Shown here piece by piece: positions 1 through 12,500 of a stretch of DNA of 49,137 bases. Made by a program: the position numbers and the translations under genes. Below the pieces are notes generated by a model. The model had not been told where the DNA came from. It made no database searches and saw only the letters and a list, made by a program, of their open reading frames with translations. Each line of letters begins with the position of its first letter. Within the stretch, counting starts at the first letter, position 1. Source of the DNA: Dichomitus squalens LYAD-421 SS1 (taxonomy: Eukaryota; Basidiomycota; Agaricomycetes; Polyporales; Polyporaceae); assembly GCF_000275845.1 (NCBI RefSeq), contig NW_006766986.1:1-49137 (forward strand), in the 5' to 3' direction.

Positions 1-2014
1 AGCTAGCCCACATCGTGACATTAGTCACAGGACGATTGAAACGTGTCTAGAGCAGTGTCCGGAGGGCGTAGTCGGGTCCCCAGGTGCGCCGTCAGCTGTA
101 TGTGCGCATTTTTCGTGAGCTGACATTGTGCGCACCAGAGCGAAAAAGCACAGCACGTTGGCACGCGTGCGATGACAGAACCATCGCAGTGCTCCGCACG
201 CCGTGCAGAGGTCAGGGGACGCCCCCAGGCGGCGTCGGATGCATGGGCGGGACGTGGGGCGGCTGCGACGGCGCGGTGCTGGCGCGGGGGTGTGGTGGAT
301 GTTTCCTGTTCGATTTGGGCTCAATTGTATCTTTTTGTGTGCGGTGCAATACATGTGATTCATTATTATTCGAAGCGAAAGTGTGCGAACAGACGGGGAC
401 AGACGGAAAAAGACGACGAACGGCAAATAGCTTTTTGTGTGCTTATGGACCCATATTTGTGCATTGACCTGCATACCTGTGCATATCTGACCACTTGTGC
501 CTTTTGGGCGGACTGAAACGGGCGGAAAAAGATGAGAATCGTGAGCAACAGGGAAGGTTCTCACTGGGGGTCATGCCCGAATCTCGACTCCCAAGTCCGA
601 CTCTCCGTGAAAGCTGCGCTGGAGTAGTCGGCCCCGTCCTCCCGCACCCGTAGCGTCCTATGCATAGGTCAGATTCTCCCGGTATGCAGACGTCGTCGCT
701 CGGTAAAGCTTATAGACTCAGTCATGAACCCTTCTGTTGTCTAATGACATTTTGGCCAGCACTTCCCGTACTTGACCATGTAGCGTCAAGTTCTGACATC
801 TGATTCGGCCACAGCGCCGCGTCGACATTGCCAAGGGCTCACCAGCAGCTCACAACACCAACAGATCACGTCTAGGGTTTTGGGATGATGTTATCCATCG
901 GGCCGCTCGCAGTAGACTTCACATGCTCCGAAATCATGTTCGGTATGTCACATACCTATCCCACTAACATCTCCTATCTCATGATTCCACCACGTTGCAC
1001 TGTTCCAAGTCGAAGTTCGATAGTTGTCATATGGATGTGCACCGGACGCGGTCGCTTGTCCTCCTGGAAGATCACACTTCAAGATGCGGCAGCGTCCTGA
1101 ATCGTGCCTTCTACACAGTCCAAACATTGCGCCCGTGACCTACGGTCTTCGGTATCGTGCACGTCCGCACCCTGGTCGGACGCATGTTCGCTATGCACCG
1201 GATAACGTACTCTATAGTCCACGATCAAGCTGGCGAGTCGGATGCTCCGAGCTCATGCTGGCTTCACAAAACCAAGATACGCTGTGGCGGAGAAGTCTCT
1301 CTCGCCCGTCGTCACTGCTCCCGTGGCACTGCATCGTCCCCAGGCAGAACCCAGGTGCCAGATAGCACGTCGCCGTTCCCGGAATTGCAAAGGAATCCCC
1401 TTACAACTATCTCGTTGCTTTCCAACTCGGATCCGCGGGGTTTTGCGCTGTGATTTAGAGAAGCAAGGATCACTGTCCTGAAAGCTACCATAGCGCTTGT
1501 CGACAGTGCCTCGGAAAGTCGTAACAGGAGTTTGCGATGGATGCTGTAATGGGCACAGGTAAGGCGGGGGAAGATGTGGGCCAGTGTCCAGCGGCGATGT
1601 GCCATGTTGCGCGCGCGGTGATGTTCTCTCCTAATCAAACGCTACTACAATGGGTGGCCATTGGCAGGGGCAAATGTAACGATCATAGTATTTGACCCAG
1701 AAGCCGACCACAAGCTGCAGTAGAGCGGCGGAAACCCACCGCTGACAAACGTTCTTCGCTCATAGAACCTGACGGATGCGTTGCCTTCTCAGTGACGCAG
1801 GCACTGATACCATACCCATATGTTCGCAGCTCCAGGCCACGTCATCTGTATGACCGCCGTTGAATGCGGGAGCGGTGGACGAACACTGATGATACGTCCG
1901 GGCGGTGATTAAATGTAGATATCCCCCATCTATGCCAGAGACAGAACGAACGACTGAACCGACCCTCCGCCCCTATACGAGCTCATTCCCCTTGATGTTC
2001 TGCATGCTATATTC
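1..2014. other. Left-edge region without a recognisable gene
   Basis: I read both strands and found no protein family, splice-consistent gene model, RNA gene or transposon domain here. Open frames of 60-180 codons occur in several overlapping frames, as expected by chance for DNA of about 50% GC. The right part (about 1900-2014) lies just beyond the stop codon of the DUF6534 gene and should contain its 3' UTR. A degenerate mobile element or an unrecognised intron-rich gene cannot be excluded. Confidence 0.5.
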
Positions 2015-3866
2015 CTATACGGCGATGCCATGACCATCAGCGCTCTGCGTCCTCAGCAACCGACTTACAGAGCTACTCCGACTACGGGGGGTGGCGCTCA
2101 CATTCTCCAATTCGTGCCCGACGTTATGTAGGCCAAGATCAGTGGTCACCATCGTCTGCTGGAACACCTCGACCTTGGGCTGAAGGGGACGGCGCAATCA
2201 GAGGGCGGTCCGGCCAAAGCGAGGCCCAAACTGAGTGCACGTACGACTGGTGGGGCACGGAACCCGTTGTTGCTGTACGACTCGAAACTGGGGTACTGAA
2301 CCGGGTTGTTCTTGCTCCTGATGTGGGCGCGAGCGTTCAAGCTATGCGAATAGAGTCAGCACCTCCCTTATAGATTACCAAAGAAGAGAGCCGTGACTGA
2401 CCTCCCAAGGAACGAGTTCGCGTAAACTGGTGGACAGATCTCCGTCAATTCCAAGTCCGATCTCAGTGCAGAAGACCGACGTCACTCACGCTTTCCTTGG
2501 ATCTCGACAATGCCCAAGAAGACCAAGCTTTTGGATTGCGTCGCATACTGAAGACACGTCAGCGTGGTCATTCCACTAGTCAAGTGCGGATATAATGACT
2601 CGCCAGTATGACTGAGAGCACGGACGCGGCACTGAGGTATGCGATGACGATGAGTACAGCAAGATGATACGCTGGTCGACGACGACATACGCAGTGATCG
2701 CTCCTGAGTTGACCGCGTACAACATGATCAAGTTGACCCTGCTCTTCGAAACCCTACAGACCGGTTACGATCACCAATCGCACACCCTTCTCATACGTGA
2801 GGAGGACGTACTGCGGGAAGTCGCTGCGCCCGCGCGAGAGATACCACGAGAGGGTCAAGGCAACCAGAACGTCCACGAGCGCGGCAGCACCAAGCCCCCC
2901 ACTGACCGTGACCTGATTGACGTAAAGCACATCAGGAGCGATATTCCTATAGCAGAAGAAAGGACAGCGATGCCGCGCACCAGAGACGACTTTTGGGCCC
3001 TAAAGGCAGACCATTCGCGGAAGCGGTAGCTCAGAACAGTAGATCCGATACCAAATGCAATTCTGCAGACCACGCAAAACGCGATACCGCCCGTGAGCAG
3101 CCTTCGGGAGTTGCTCACTGTAGGAGGTAATCATACATAAGCAAGCATCTAATGTCTGTTGGAAATCGTGTCACGTACTGATCCAGACTCGGCGTACGTA
3201 GAACCTAAACGTTGGTCAGCGCGCAGCAAATGTCTGCCGTGCAAGATTCACTCACGATTGCACCATGGTGGACAGGACGACTTCGGTCATCACAGTGATC
3301 TATAAATATGAGTCTTGCCATCGTCCACTACCGGTGGTGCCGACGCTACTTACTCCGATGCTCCTAAACATGCGACGAGACATTAGGGATCAAACGTGAC
3401 GCCAAAATGTTTTATGAAGTGGACGTACCAGTAGATTTTACCGAAATTCTCCACGTCAGCGAAGTTCAGGATGAGGTATCCGTACACAACATGAATGCAG
3501 AAGGCCGTGTGCACGGTCTCCAGGATCCTGTCCAAAAATTGGGTAAGACACCGAAGTAAGCGTGATGCACATGCCCAACACACCATACGGCGGCGACCTT
3601 CATCGCAGAATGGCATCAAAATCAGGACGGTAAGGGTGTGTATGGACACTTACAAACAACTTCACGTACGGTGAGTCGTTCGGGTACTTTTGAAAGTAGA
3701 TGAAGGTTTGCAAAGTTGTGACGCCATATAGACTACGACCGAGTTCATCAGCGTCGATAAAGCGCGGTCGTACGAGGAGAACTCACACGCAGGCAATGAG
3801 CACCTCAACTAAGAGGCCGCCGAAGAACTTATCGGCGAATTCAGCCGCTGCGGACAAGCTGCCCAT
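2015..3866 (-). CDS. DUF6534 family multi-pass membrane protein, 14 exons
   Basis: Minus-strand exons 3866-3787, 3732-3654, 3597-3584, 3527-3429, 3363-3354, 3299-3256, 3204-3179, 3117-2981, 2912-2812, 2753-2691, 2575-2490, 2426-2402, 2341-2245 and 2179-2015. They sum to 1026 nt (341 aa) without an internal stop, and every junction is GT...AG. The product looks like the basidiomycete DUF6534 family of hydrophobic membrane proteins of unknown function. Family-like blocks include VLYGVTTLQTFIYF, TVHTAFCIHVVYGYLILNF, FYVRRVW, ALTLSWYLSRGRSDF and LYANSFLGSLNAR. After the last hydrophobic block comes a polar tail containing VEVFQQT. The start ATG at 3866 gives a short N-terminal segment before the first hydrophobic stretch. 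Two exons are tiny (14 and 10 nt), so simple ORF scanning misses the gene. Its position in otherwise empty DNA is unusual, but the intact frame argues for a functional gene. Confidence is high for the family and moderate for each junction. Confidence 0.85.
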
Positions 3867-6800
3867 GTTCTGGGACAACTATAGCAACAGGGTGATCGTG
3901 TAGAGGTCTAGAGCGAAAGGCAGAAGGAAGGTGGCGGTCGGGAGGAGGGAGAGGGGAAATGGGAAAGGGGAAAGGGGAGGATTGAAGTACCGACGAGCAC
4001 TTTGAGACACCAACAAGCTTGCAGCTTAAACAGATGTTGTGGACGCTCGTTCGCAAGGGAACCGTTCTCCGGTCCTGGTTGGAGCTCCAGACCGGAGAAC
4101 CTGGTAACACGCGGCGGAGCCGGCACCCTCGAGCGTCATGCGGGAGAAGTGAAGATCGCAAGAAACATCGGTGCGTTCACGGCATTGTGTAACGCGCAGT
4201 GACCCCGCCGCAAACGAGCGGGACGAGGTTCAACCGCAGATCTTGACTTCATGTCAGTACGCGCCCTCCCTCGAATCAGAGAGATTCGGGAGCGGTTGTT
4301 GTATGCAATGTGCCTGCCGGTAGCCACTAACACGGGAGGAGACTCTTGGCGGCGGAACCTTGAGCCGGGAGAGCGCAGTCAAACATTCTCGCGCGGAATA
4401 CCTAGTCCCAGGTTGCAATTGGATGCGATCTGGGGCTACGGGAAGAGGTGAGGGATTGTCATGACATATGGTAGGAAGGACACGTGTTGTGACACTGACG
4501 ATCCGGAATCTTACCTTAGCGTAAGGCCGATCTGGAGGGATCTGGAGACGGCATAATGCATGCTCCCGTAAGGGTAGAGCACTGATGTGGAAGATTGGGT
4601 AAATTGAGTTGCCAGACTTCTGGAAGACGCGCCGCAAGTACTGCTGGCGCTCCCGGGACCGTCGAGGGAGTCAACTGTGGAATTCATCGTACATGCGTGG
4701 GGTCTACGACTGGTCTACTACTGGTCTATGTCGCAGCGCGGGTCAGGGGGACCATTCCGGACGGTCAAAAGCATGAGGTCGGACGAGCTGAAGGTGCGAT
4801 GCTGTGCCGGGTGCAGACTGCGCTGCTGACTCAGCGACTCCACAGCAAGTACCTGGGATCCCGGCATGTTCCAAGCATCGCAGTGGATGTATGCAGTATG
4901 CAAGCACTGCTCATCCGCCGCTTAGGACCGACAAAACACCTTCTCGAAGTCTCCTCAGTTACCCAAAGATCTCTTGAGCTATGTATGTATCCTCAAGGAG
5001 GCGCCTTCGCTCATGCCAGGAAGATAATTTTGTGTCATTTCCGTCACCTCGAGCAAGACACATCTTTTTCACCCATTGCTACACGCTGGAGGGGAGGGCC
5101 AGAACTTCTGCGGGACGTCGCTCAAATCGGAGTTGCATCTAGCGGACAACGTTATGGTTCAACGAGGCATTGTCACTGCCACTCGGCTACAGATGCCGCG
5201 AATTCCGGATTGTACTGTACTAACACTGAACAGCCCCACGCCTGAATCGCTGGTGATCAAGCTACAGCAGGCACGAGCTTCTGGACGTTGCAACATCTTG
5301 AAACAGGCGGCTTTCTATCTGCGGGAACGATAGTTCGTTACGATGTACCTGACGTCTGCACACGTCTCGTAGCCAGGGTTCCTTCCGAAAGCATCCCCCA
5401 GGTTGTGCGTTAGTCCTCCGCGAAGCGGGTGCGCAGCACAGTGTGGTCCGTCTGAGGCACATAAGATTATTTTATTATAAGTACTTACTAACACCTGGGA
5501 GTAGTACAGTACCACAATCACTGCACAAAAAAACGCCACTGACGTACCCATTTGGTTTGGAACGCGCCGCTGACACAGTATGTACATCGAGCGATCACGC
5601 AACCAAGGTACTACGCCACCATCTCGCGAGCACTAGTAGCGACGTTGCAGAAGAATGTCCCCGCACTGACTATAGCCCGCCCGTGGGGCGGGCTGCCCGA
5701 TAACGGCGCAACTCGAGTTTACCCTTTTGACCAGTGAGCTCGCGTCACGTCTCAAAGTATCTGTGAGTCCCAAGGAGATTATTATGGCGTTCTACCGGTA
5801 TCGGCGAGGGTGAGAGGCCCTTGCCTGGTCATCCTCCGACATTCCTTTGTAGCGCCATGCTGTAGGTCGTCCACAGTGAAGTACATACAAGGTGAGAGTG
5901 ATGATTGATCGCTGGTAGCTCAGGCGGAGAATCATGGAGCACACCATGCACTTCGCGGCGCGTAAATCGCGGACTATAGAATCGCAAGTTCCTGCTTGGG
6001 CCGCGAAGCTCCCATGGTTCGGCCAGGACGATAAATTCACGGCAGTCTGTTTCAAGGGCCCGGAGGAAACTTCGAAGGGAGCTCGTGAGCGGATGGAGCA
6101 TAACGGAATTGACCGGTCTAGTCCAGTCTGGTCCACGGTTGGACGGAACGGCCGTAATCCGTCTTGATGAGGATCCTAAGGTATCAAGCCGCGTGTACTT
6201 CCTAGTGCTGGGCTTGAAACCAGATGGCATATCTCTCGGAAGTAGCTTGCAGATGCGCGGAGTCTTCTGGAGGGCGTCCGCATGCCGTATGATTACCATA
6301 ACTTACTGCAGCTATTACTGTAAGTCTGGCTGAGCGATGCGCACGGTCGGAAATGACCACCGCATACGGAAGGTCACTAGACCGCAATTTGGACGCACCT
6401 ATAGACGCCATATAGCCATCGTTCTCGAATGGCGTTGTGAAAATTGATCATGCGCCGCACCACCCTGATATCCAGAGTATGGAAAGCAAACTCACCCAGG
6501 CAAAACTGATGTCAGTCATTCGGAGCCCCTTGTTGGGAAACTCAAGTTCTTGTCGCGAAACTTGGGTCGACCCAGAGTCTGCACCCCCAAAGAGGGATGT
6601 ATTCGAAGCAATGGGTCTGGTAAGCACTCGAGGATGCGACCGAGGGTCTCGCGAGGAGAGATGCGGGCGGAGGACGAGGAGCACAGAAGGACGACCAATC
6701 GAGTGCGACAAGCACGTATGATGCTACTATGTAGTGTCGTTGTCGACTGGGATGGAAAGGGTGATACTACATAAGTAGCATCTAATAAAGTGAGTATATC

Positions 6801-7074
6801 ATATCTCGTTGGGCTCCGCTCTTGTCAGTGAGAGTTTGTAGAAAATACTGCTGCGAAGACTTCGGATCGACAAATTTGATGTGAATTCCGCCTTCAGCCA
6901 GAAAATCTACTTGGTACCAATGACACACGCAGCCGCTTTGTGGTAACTCTGCAGTTCAGGGTTTGACATCGAGCGAAATCCAATCTCAATACAGGCACCG
7001 TGATGCGTTGCAGCGCAGTGGAGACTCATCAGACAATCCTACACAGATCTAGCCCAGACCGGTATTTGCACGAG
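3867..7074. other. Long intergenic region, no gene recognised
   Basis: The first few hundred bases should hold the promoter and leader of the DUF6534 gene. A purine-rich run at about 3900-3980 (C/T-rich on the gene's strand) fits such a leader. Beyond it I see only overlapping open frames without family resemblance, the longest being 216 codons at 4595-5245. I see no transposase, reverse transcriptase or RNA gene. A short GC-rich palindrome at 5674-5694 is listed separately. Confidence 0.45.
5674..5694. repeat. Perfect 9-bp inverted repeat
   Basis: AGCCCGCCC and its reverse complement are separated by 3 nt (GTG). It is isolated in gene-free DNA. It may be chance or a relic of a small element, and no function is inferred. 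Confidence 0.5.
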
Positions 7075-7940
7075 GCGGCCTACGACTCGCGGCTAACTTT
7101 CCACCTACCGTGCCCTTCTACCACCATTTGCTAGACGCAGGTACCTTCTCATCTTACCGCTGCGCGGCCGTCTTTACCACGTTCGCCCACACCATGTCCT
7201 GCATCAGCTGTCCCACTCTCCCCACTCTGGCCTCCGCCACCTCCCCCCCCTTCCTGGTTCTTCCGCTCGTAACCCCCTTCGACACATGATTCTTTCAGCT
7301 CGCCGTCGACTTCGACTCAAACATGTTCGTCAAGCGACCGTCGAACGCGAAGATGTGTGCGGAAATGAGAGCCTGGGAGAAGCTCCAGCGCACCGGTAAG
7401 TTCCTCGAGGACAGGCTATACGCGGACATGCTCCAGAAGTACCGCCTCGTTGCAGGTGCAGCTGACCTCGCGACCGTCGAACGAACCACAGGTGCTAGAC
7501 CCACAGTGAGCGGGACCGGCTACTCCGACCACTTCGTTCCCAGCATCGACAGTCCTGGAGACACGAGGGTTACCGGCGCACCACCCCTCTCAGCAACGTT
7601 CGCTTCGATCGATCGATCGCGACCTCGCCCGCCTCTGGCCCGACACGTACTGGACTGTGTCCGACTCTGATATCGACTACGAGATCGACGGTTTCGTTCT
7701 CATAGATGAGGCCGACACCAAGGGCCTTGTTTTCTGGGAAGACGCCCGTTGGCGTCGTCGCAAGGTCAGTCCAATCTCGAAGAGGCCTCTTGCGTGCGAA
7801 CTCACTCCTTCATCCACATGGCTACGCAGAAGCAGGACTGCCCGAGTGTCACCTGGTCTCGATTTTGCGGCTTTCTTCGTCCTGAGGGCAGAACAAGAAC
7901 CTAGGCATGGCAAAGGTGTAAGGGGACCTTGGTAACGCTT
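7075..7940 (+). other. Possible protein-coding segment, family unknown
   Basis: Unlike its surroundings, this stretch has GC-rich third positions and protein-like frames. From about 7303 a frame begins LAVDFDSNMFVKRPS and continues with AEMRAWEKLQRTGKFLEDR. It is preceded by a good acceptor (TTCTTTCAG, ending 7301) and a C/T-rich tract at about 7200-7300. A second frame from about 7620 reads RLWPDTYW then IDYEIDGFVLIDEADTKG. The two are in different frames, so at least one intron would be needed between about 7450 and 7600. Upstream, 7075-7140 contains FPPTVPFYHHLLDAG followed by a GGTACC donor candidate. I do not recognise the family and could not fix a start or an end. It could be an intact hypothetical gene or a decaying one. 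Confidence 0.35.
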
Positions 7941-9561
7941 ATGGTGAGATGGCGACCTACCATGCGTCGTCTATCCCCGGTAGGGTTGCGAAGGATTTAG
8001 GGGCTTGAGCACCGGCGAGCGTTTGATATGCACTTCTAAGTGATTCTGGTCCTGGTGGACATAAGACAGCGTGAACATTTTTACCTGTACCCAGTCGGAT
8101 TTTGTAGTCTTGCGAAACCTTGTTGTCGATAGCTTTTCCCGTCCTTGCGTGTCGTTAGCAAAACGAATAGGAGGAAGGGCACCCTTCGTATTGTTCGCTG
8201 CGCTGATGAGCGTACGGTCAAGTTGACAGCAATACAAGCATCGTACTTACATGAGGCCCGCGTGCTGTTGCGCGCCTTTGAGGATGTAGCGACGAGCAAG
8301 CCATCACACCCACCGACTATGTCCGAGCGATCCAGCACAGCTATTCGCGTTTCTGGGATCACCGAGGTCATCTCTCGATTATCCCTATTCAGCGTTGAGC
8401 TGAAGATTGAACATATCGAACCGGCGTTGCTCGACGCTACAATCAGGTATTGATGGGGATAGCGAACACCGCCTGTCGCCTGATGGGACCCTAGATAGAG
8501 GATCATTCGAGGACGCCTACAAAAAGTGGAGAGCATGCTGTCGCTATGTGCTACAGCACCTCCACTTCTCCACAGTGATCCCTCTTAGCAAAGTATAATA
8601 AAGACACAAAACCACTCCTCACATCAGCACACGGCAGTACAATGAGGTCGGTGAAGGATATTCGACAACAGTTGACAACTGTCCACTCACATGGTGACGT
8701 CGCTAGCGGTTCTTCTATCCCCAAAGCCATCGGCCAAGGCTACCTTAAAGTGATCTCAGGCAAGTCACAAGAGCAACCCATTCGCAGGAGTCAGGCTGAT
8801 AGGCATCTGGGCGCCAGCCTTCATCGCTGGAGCGAGCAAAATCAACAGGGGGCTGGGGACTGCTGCTGCCATCATATGCTGCCCATGCACTTGCGGAACA
8901 TCCTTGATCATAGCCGCTGACGAGTAGGGGAGCGGGGTTCCCTTTTAATGGGCTGAACGAGAGCGACCCGTGATGGCGCACTCACTTTACGACCTTCTAC
9001 ACTCATTCCCCATGCTATAATGCTGTAGAGCATCCGTACCAGCGACCCGCGGATGAGCAATAAATATTGTACTTGGGTTGGCTTATCCATTCATTGGAGT
9101 ATGTCACGACGGCCGAGTGTGGGGACCGATGTGGCGATAGATGATGTGCGCCATGAGACAGACGGGCAGGCGACTGTCCTGAAGAATGATTTGGAGCGCA
9201 TCAATGGAGCAAGCAGTCGATATCCATGAGCAAGAGGCTAATCGTGGGACTTTAGTGTTCAGCACAAGTTTGGTCGACGTCTCTCTGAGAATCAGAGCAT
9301 GTACAATGGACGACTCGACGAAAGCTCGAGTCGACATGCTGCTCAGCCGGAGCGCCCTGACGGCCTTTCGGGCCGCGTAGCCGTCCAACGAAGCCGCTCA
9401 TGTCCGATGTTTTTGCTCCGCGACCGCCTCTTCTAAGTAGTAGTGGTCAGTGGCAGCGATTCTTCCCGTTTTTCTCTAATGCGCTAGCCTCGGCTCAAGT
9501 CTCTCTTCATACGCTTGTCTGATTTCTCGTTTATTTGAGGTTGCAGCCAGCGATTTCTATC
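7941..9561. other. Intergenic region upstream of URB1
   Basis: I recognise no gene here. The stretch 8769-8920 has an open frame with a hydrophobic, membrane-like composition, but no family match and no convincing splice sites. The last 150 bases before 9562 are C/T-rich, as expected for the URB1 promoter and leader. Confidence 0.45.
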
Positions 9562-12500
9562 ATGCCTGTCCGCGACCATCTACCCCATAAGAAGCGCAAG
9601 GTAGAGACATCCTCTCCACAATCCTACAAATATGCGTCTGCCACGGAGATCCGGCGCGTCTTCAAGGCTCAGAGCGAGAGCGGGCTCATCGAAGGCTTGA
9701 CCGCTCTTCGCAATCAGCTTACCGTCAAGCCAAATGAGGGGCCAATTCAGGTCAACGACGAACGGTTGTTGCTCGCCAAATCATGGCTAGAGGAGGATCC
9801 AGGAGCGCAGGAGCTCCTCACGGCATGGGAGGGCGCGAACACGGTGCGTCGTCTGCGAGACATATTCACTTTCAATTCTCATGATGTTCTCAGAGACAAA
9901 TGTCGTTGCTATCCGTTATTGTCGGCGTCTTGTCTGCCCTTCTCAACTTGCTCTCTCCTCATTACACCTACCATGTCCATGCCCAACCCCTCCTACGCGC
10001 CCTTCTGTCCCAACAATGGATACACAACCTCAACACCTACCTATCAGGCCAACACACAGAGCTCGTCCTGGTCACCCTTAAGCTGTTCAACAGTATGTCC
10101 AATTTCGCGGGGGGTCGCGAACGCAAGCTGGTCCTAGATGCGTTCGCTTGGGAGATGAAGGTGTGCATCGCTGGCTTTCTTTTTCAAGTCAGTGTTACTT
10201 ACCTGTTCATAGTCCCTGCCTAAGCTGCTCCACATGCGGCGCAAGTCAAAAGGCGCAGAAGATGTGGATATGCTCGAGCGACCAGGTGTGTCCTCCTGTG
10301 CCTCCTGTTACATGCCCATCCTCATCTCTTCTTTCAGATATCAGGACACTGTATATCCTGTTCGTCCTGTCGTTTTTGGAAACCACAACTCCAGCATCCG
10401 TGAAGGCGGCGTTCCTCGAGCAGCATCGCGACGCGTTTACGTCCGTCTTCAAAGGACTCTGGCAAGACTCGTACTCGGTCATCAGAAGAGTGCTCGAAGT
10501 CTGTTGGTCAGGCCTGTGGGCTGATGCCAAGCTCAAACGCACGTTGAAGATCCATGTTTTCAGCGAGGCGACGCTCTCCCAAGTACGTTCCCCTCCTTGG
10601 AGTCGCGCCGTCCGTCGCTGATGGAGGCAATTCCCAAGCTCATTCGTATCTACGAACGCAACGTACCGGAAGGTCAGGATCCCGAGTCCGTGCCTGCGGA
10701 CGTTGTGCACCACTTCCTCTTGGCACTTTGCACACGGCCAGGCGTCGGGCTCTGCTTCCACGACCACGGCTGGTACCCCCGCGAAACCGATCCAGACCAA
10801 CGCGTCACCACAGATATCGACGAACGCGCTGACGACGACATGCGCCAGAAAGGAGGTAAAATTCACAACAAGATACTCTCCAACGTTCTCAAGACCCTCA
10901 AAGTCAACGAAGACCCGCGCCAACAAGAGCTCGCCCTCAAAATCCTCGCCGCGTGCCCCGAGCTCGTCGCGGGATACTGGTCCTCGGCAGGCCTCGCGCT
11001 CGATCCGCGCCTGTCGTCCAAGTGGCTCGCGAACATCGCCTTCTTCGGCGCGGTCGTCTCGCTCCCCATCCCCACCGCCTCGTTCTTCCTACCTGAGAGC
11101 GGAAGCGGGAGCACCTCGCTCTATCAGCCAACCCCGCCTCCTCTCTCCACCATCATCGAGAACATCCTCCCCACGGCGCAGATCAAGACACACCTGTCGC
11201 GCGGCCTGCAGGCGTCCTCATCGCTCGTCCAGCATGCCTCCGCGCTCGCGCTCGCGAAGTGCCTGCTGAAGTACGAGCAAGTGTTGCGTGCGTTCCAGGA
11301 GGTCGAGCGTGCGCTTGAGGAGAACGAGGAAGAGGGCCTGTGGGCGCGCAGGCGACGCGAGGTCGAGCGGGAGGTGCGAAGGCGCGTACCTGACTTCCAG
11401 GTCATCGTTGGATTCTCTCAGCGTACGAACGAGGCGAGTGTCCCACCGCCCCCAGCAGATGGCCAGGGCAAGGAGGAGAAACAAAAGGAGATCGTCCCGA
11501 ACCCCACGCGAACAGCGCTGCTTGCAGAGAGCGCACATCGGTTGTTGTGGCTCTATCACCAATCGCTGCCTGCAGTCGTCGCGGAGGCGCGCTTCGACCC
11601 CGGAAAGTTGTTACAGGCTATTGAGGACATGTTGGCTCAAGGTAGCAGCGCCAGTCCGACTGGCGGGCTCGACACGCTTCGTCAGCTGCACGTCCTCCGG
11701 CTACTCAAGGAGAGCGAGCACTTCACTTGGTCCGGGAAGTCAGGTGCGCACTGTCGATGGCTTGCATAGTATCACTCGTCCACTCATATAATCATATCCT
11801 TAGGGTCGAAACACAGCAACTTCCACATCCTCCTCAAGGCGTATATCATCACGCCCGTCCGCGTCATCCGCACCGCCATTGTAGCTCTCCTACGACATAT
11901 CCTCGCCCCCGGCGTCCTCTTCCAGCACGACGCCGACGAGATCGCACTATGGCTGGACTCGCTTCCACTCACGCGGCGCGCTGCCGCGGCACAAGCACCA
12001 GATGGTGCACCTCTGACGGACGAGGGCGACAGCGTCCTTCGCTTCCTCGACGACTGCGTGCAGCGTTGCGTGAAAACCCCCTACAAATACGTTGAAGAGC
12101 TCCAGACGCTGTACGCTTCAAGTCGGTCATCTAGCGGAGAGGCATCGTCTATCGGTCAACGTCCTGACGCGTTCCCTAGCCCTTTGTTGGCGACGGTCGT
12201 CGAGCAACTTGGGGCCAAGCTGAGGGGCAAGCTGCTCTCTCCTTCGGACGCGCTGGCGCTCTTCTCGTTCGTGCGGAAACTGTTGCTCCGCATTGTTGGC
12301 AAGACTGCAGACTTGGCCTTGCCTCAGGCCTTCGCAGCGAAAATTGCTGAACTCGTCGAAGACGACATCTACTTGGAGTATCCTACAATGAAGGACGCTA
12401 TCGACCGCGAGGTCGCTCTTCTTGTTTCTTCGATGGGGCAGCTGCACAATCCTATAGCGGCCCCCAGTCAAAGCACCAGCCCCGCTGTTCTAGCGTTCTT

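Noticed and set aside
4595..5245. 216-codon open frame on the plus strand
   Set aside because: No family resemblance, no coding-like composition, and overlapping open frames on both strands. A chance frame is the simplest reading.
8769..8920. Hydrophobic frame resembling a membrane-protein fragment
   Set aside because: Too short, with no conserved block of DUF6534 or another family and no convincing flanking splice sites.
10583..10626. 44-nt intron as an alternative for URB1 intron 4
   Set aside because: The acceptor lacks a pyrimidine tract and the length is below the usual range. The 56-nt version ending at 10638 keeps the same frame and has a better branch-site spacing.
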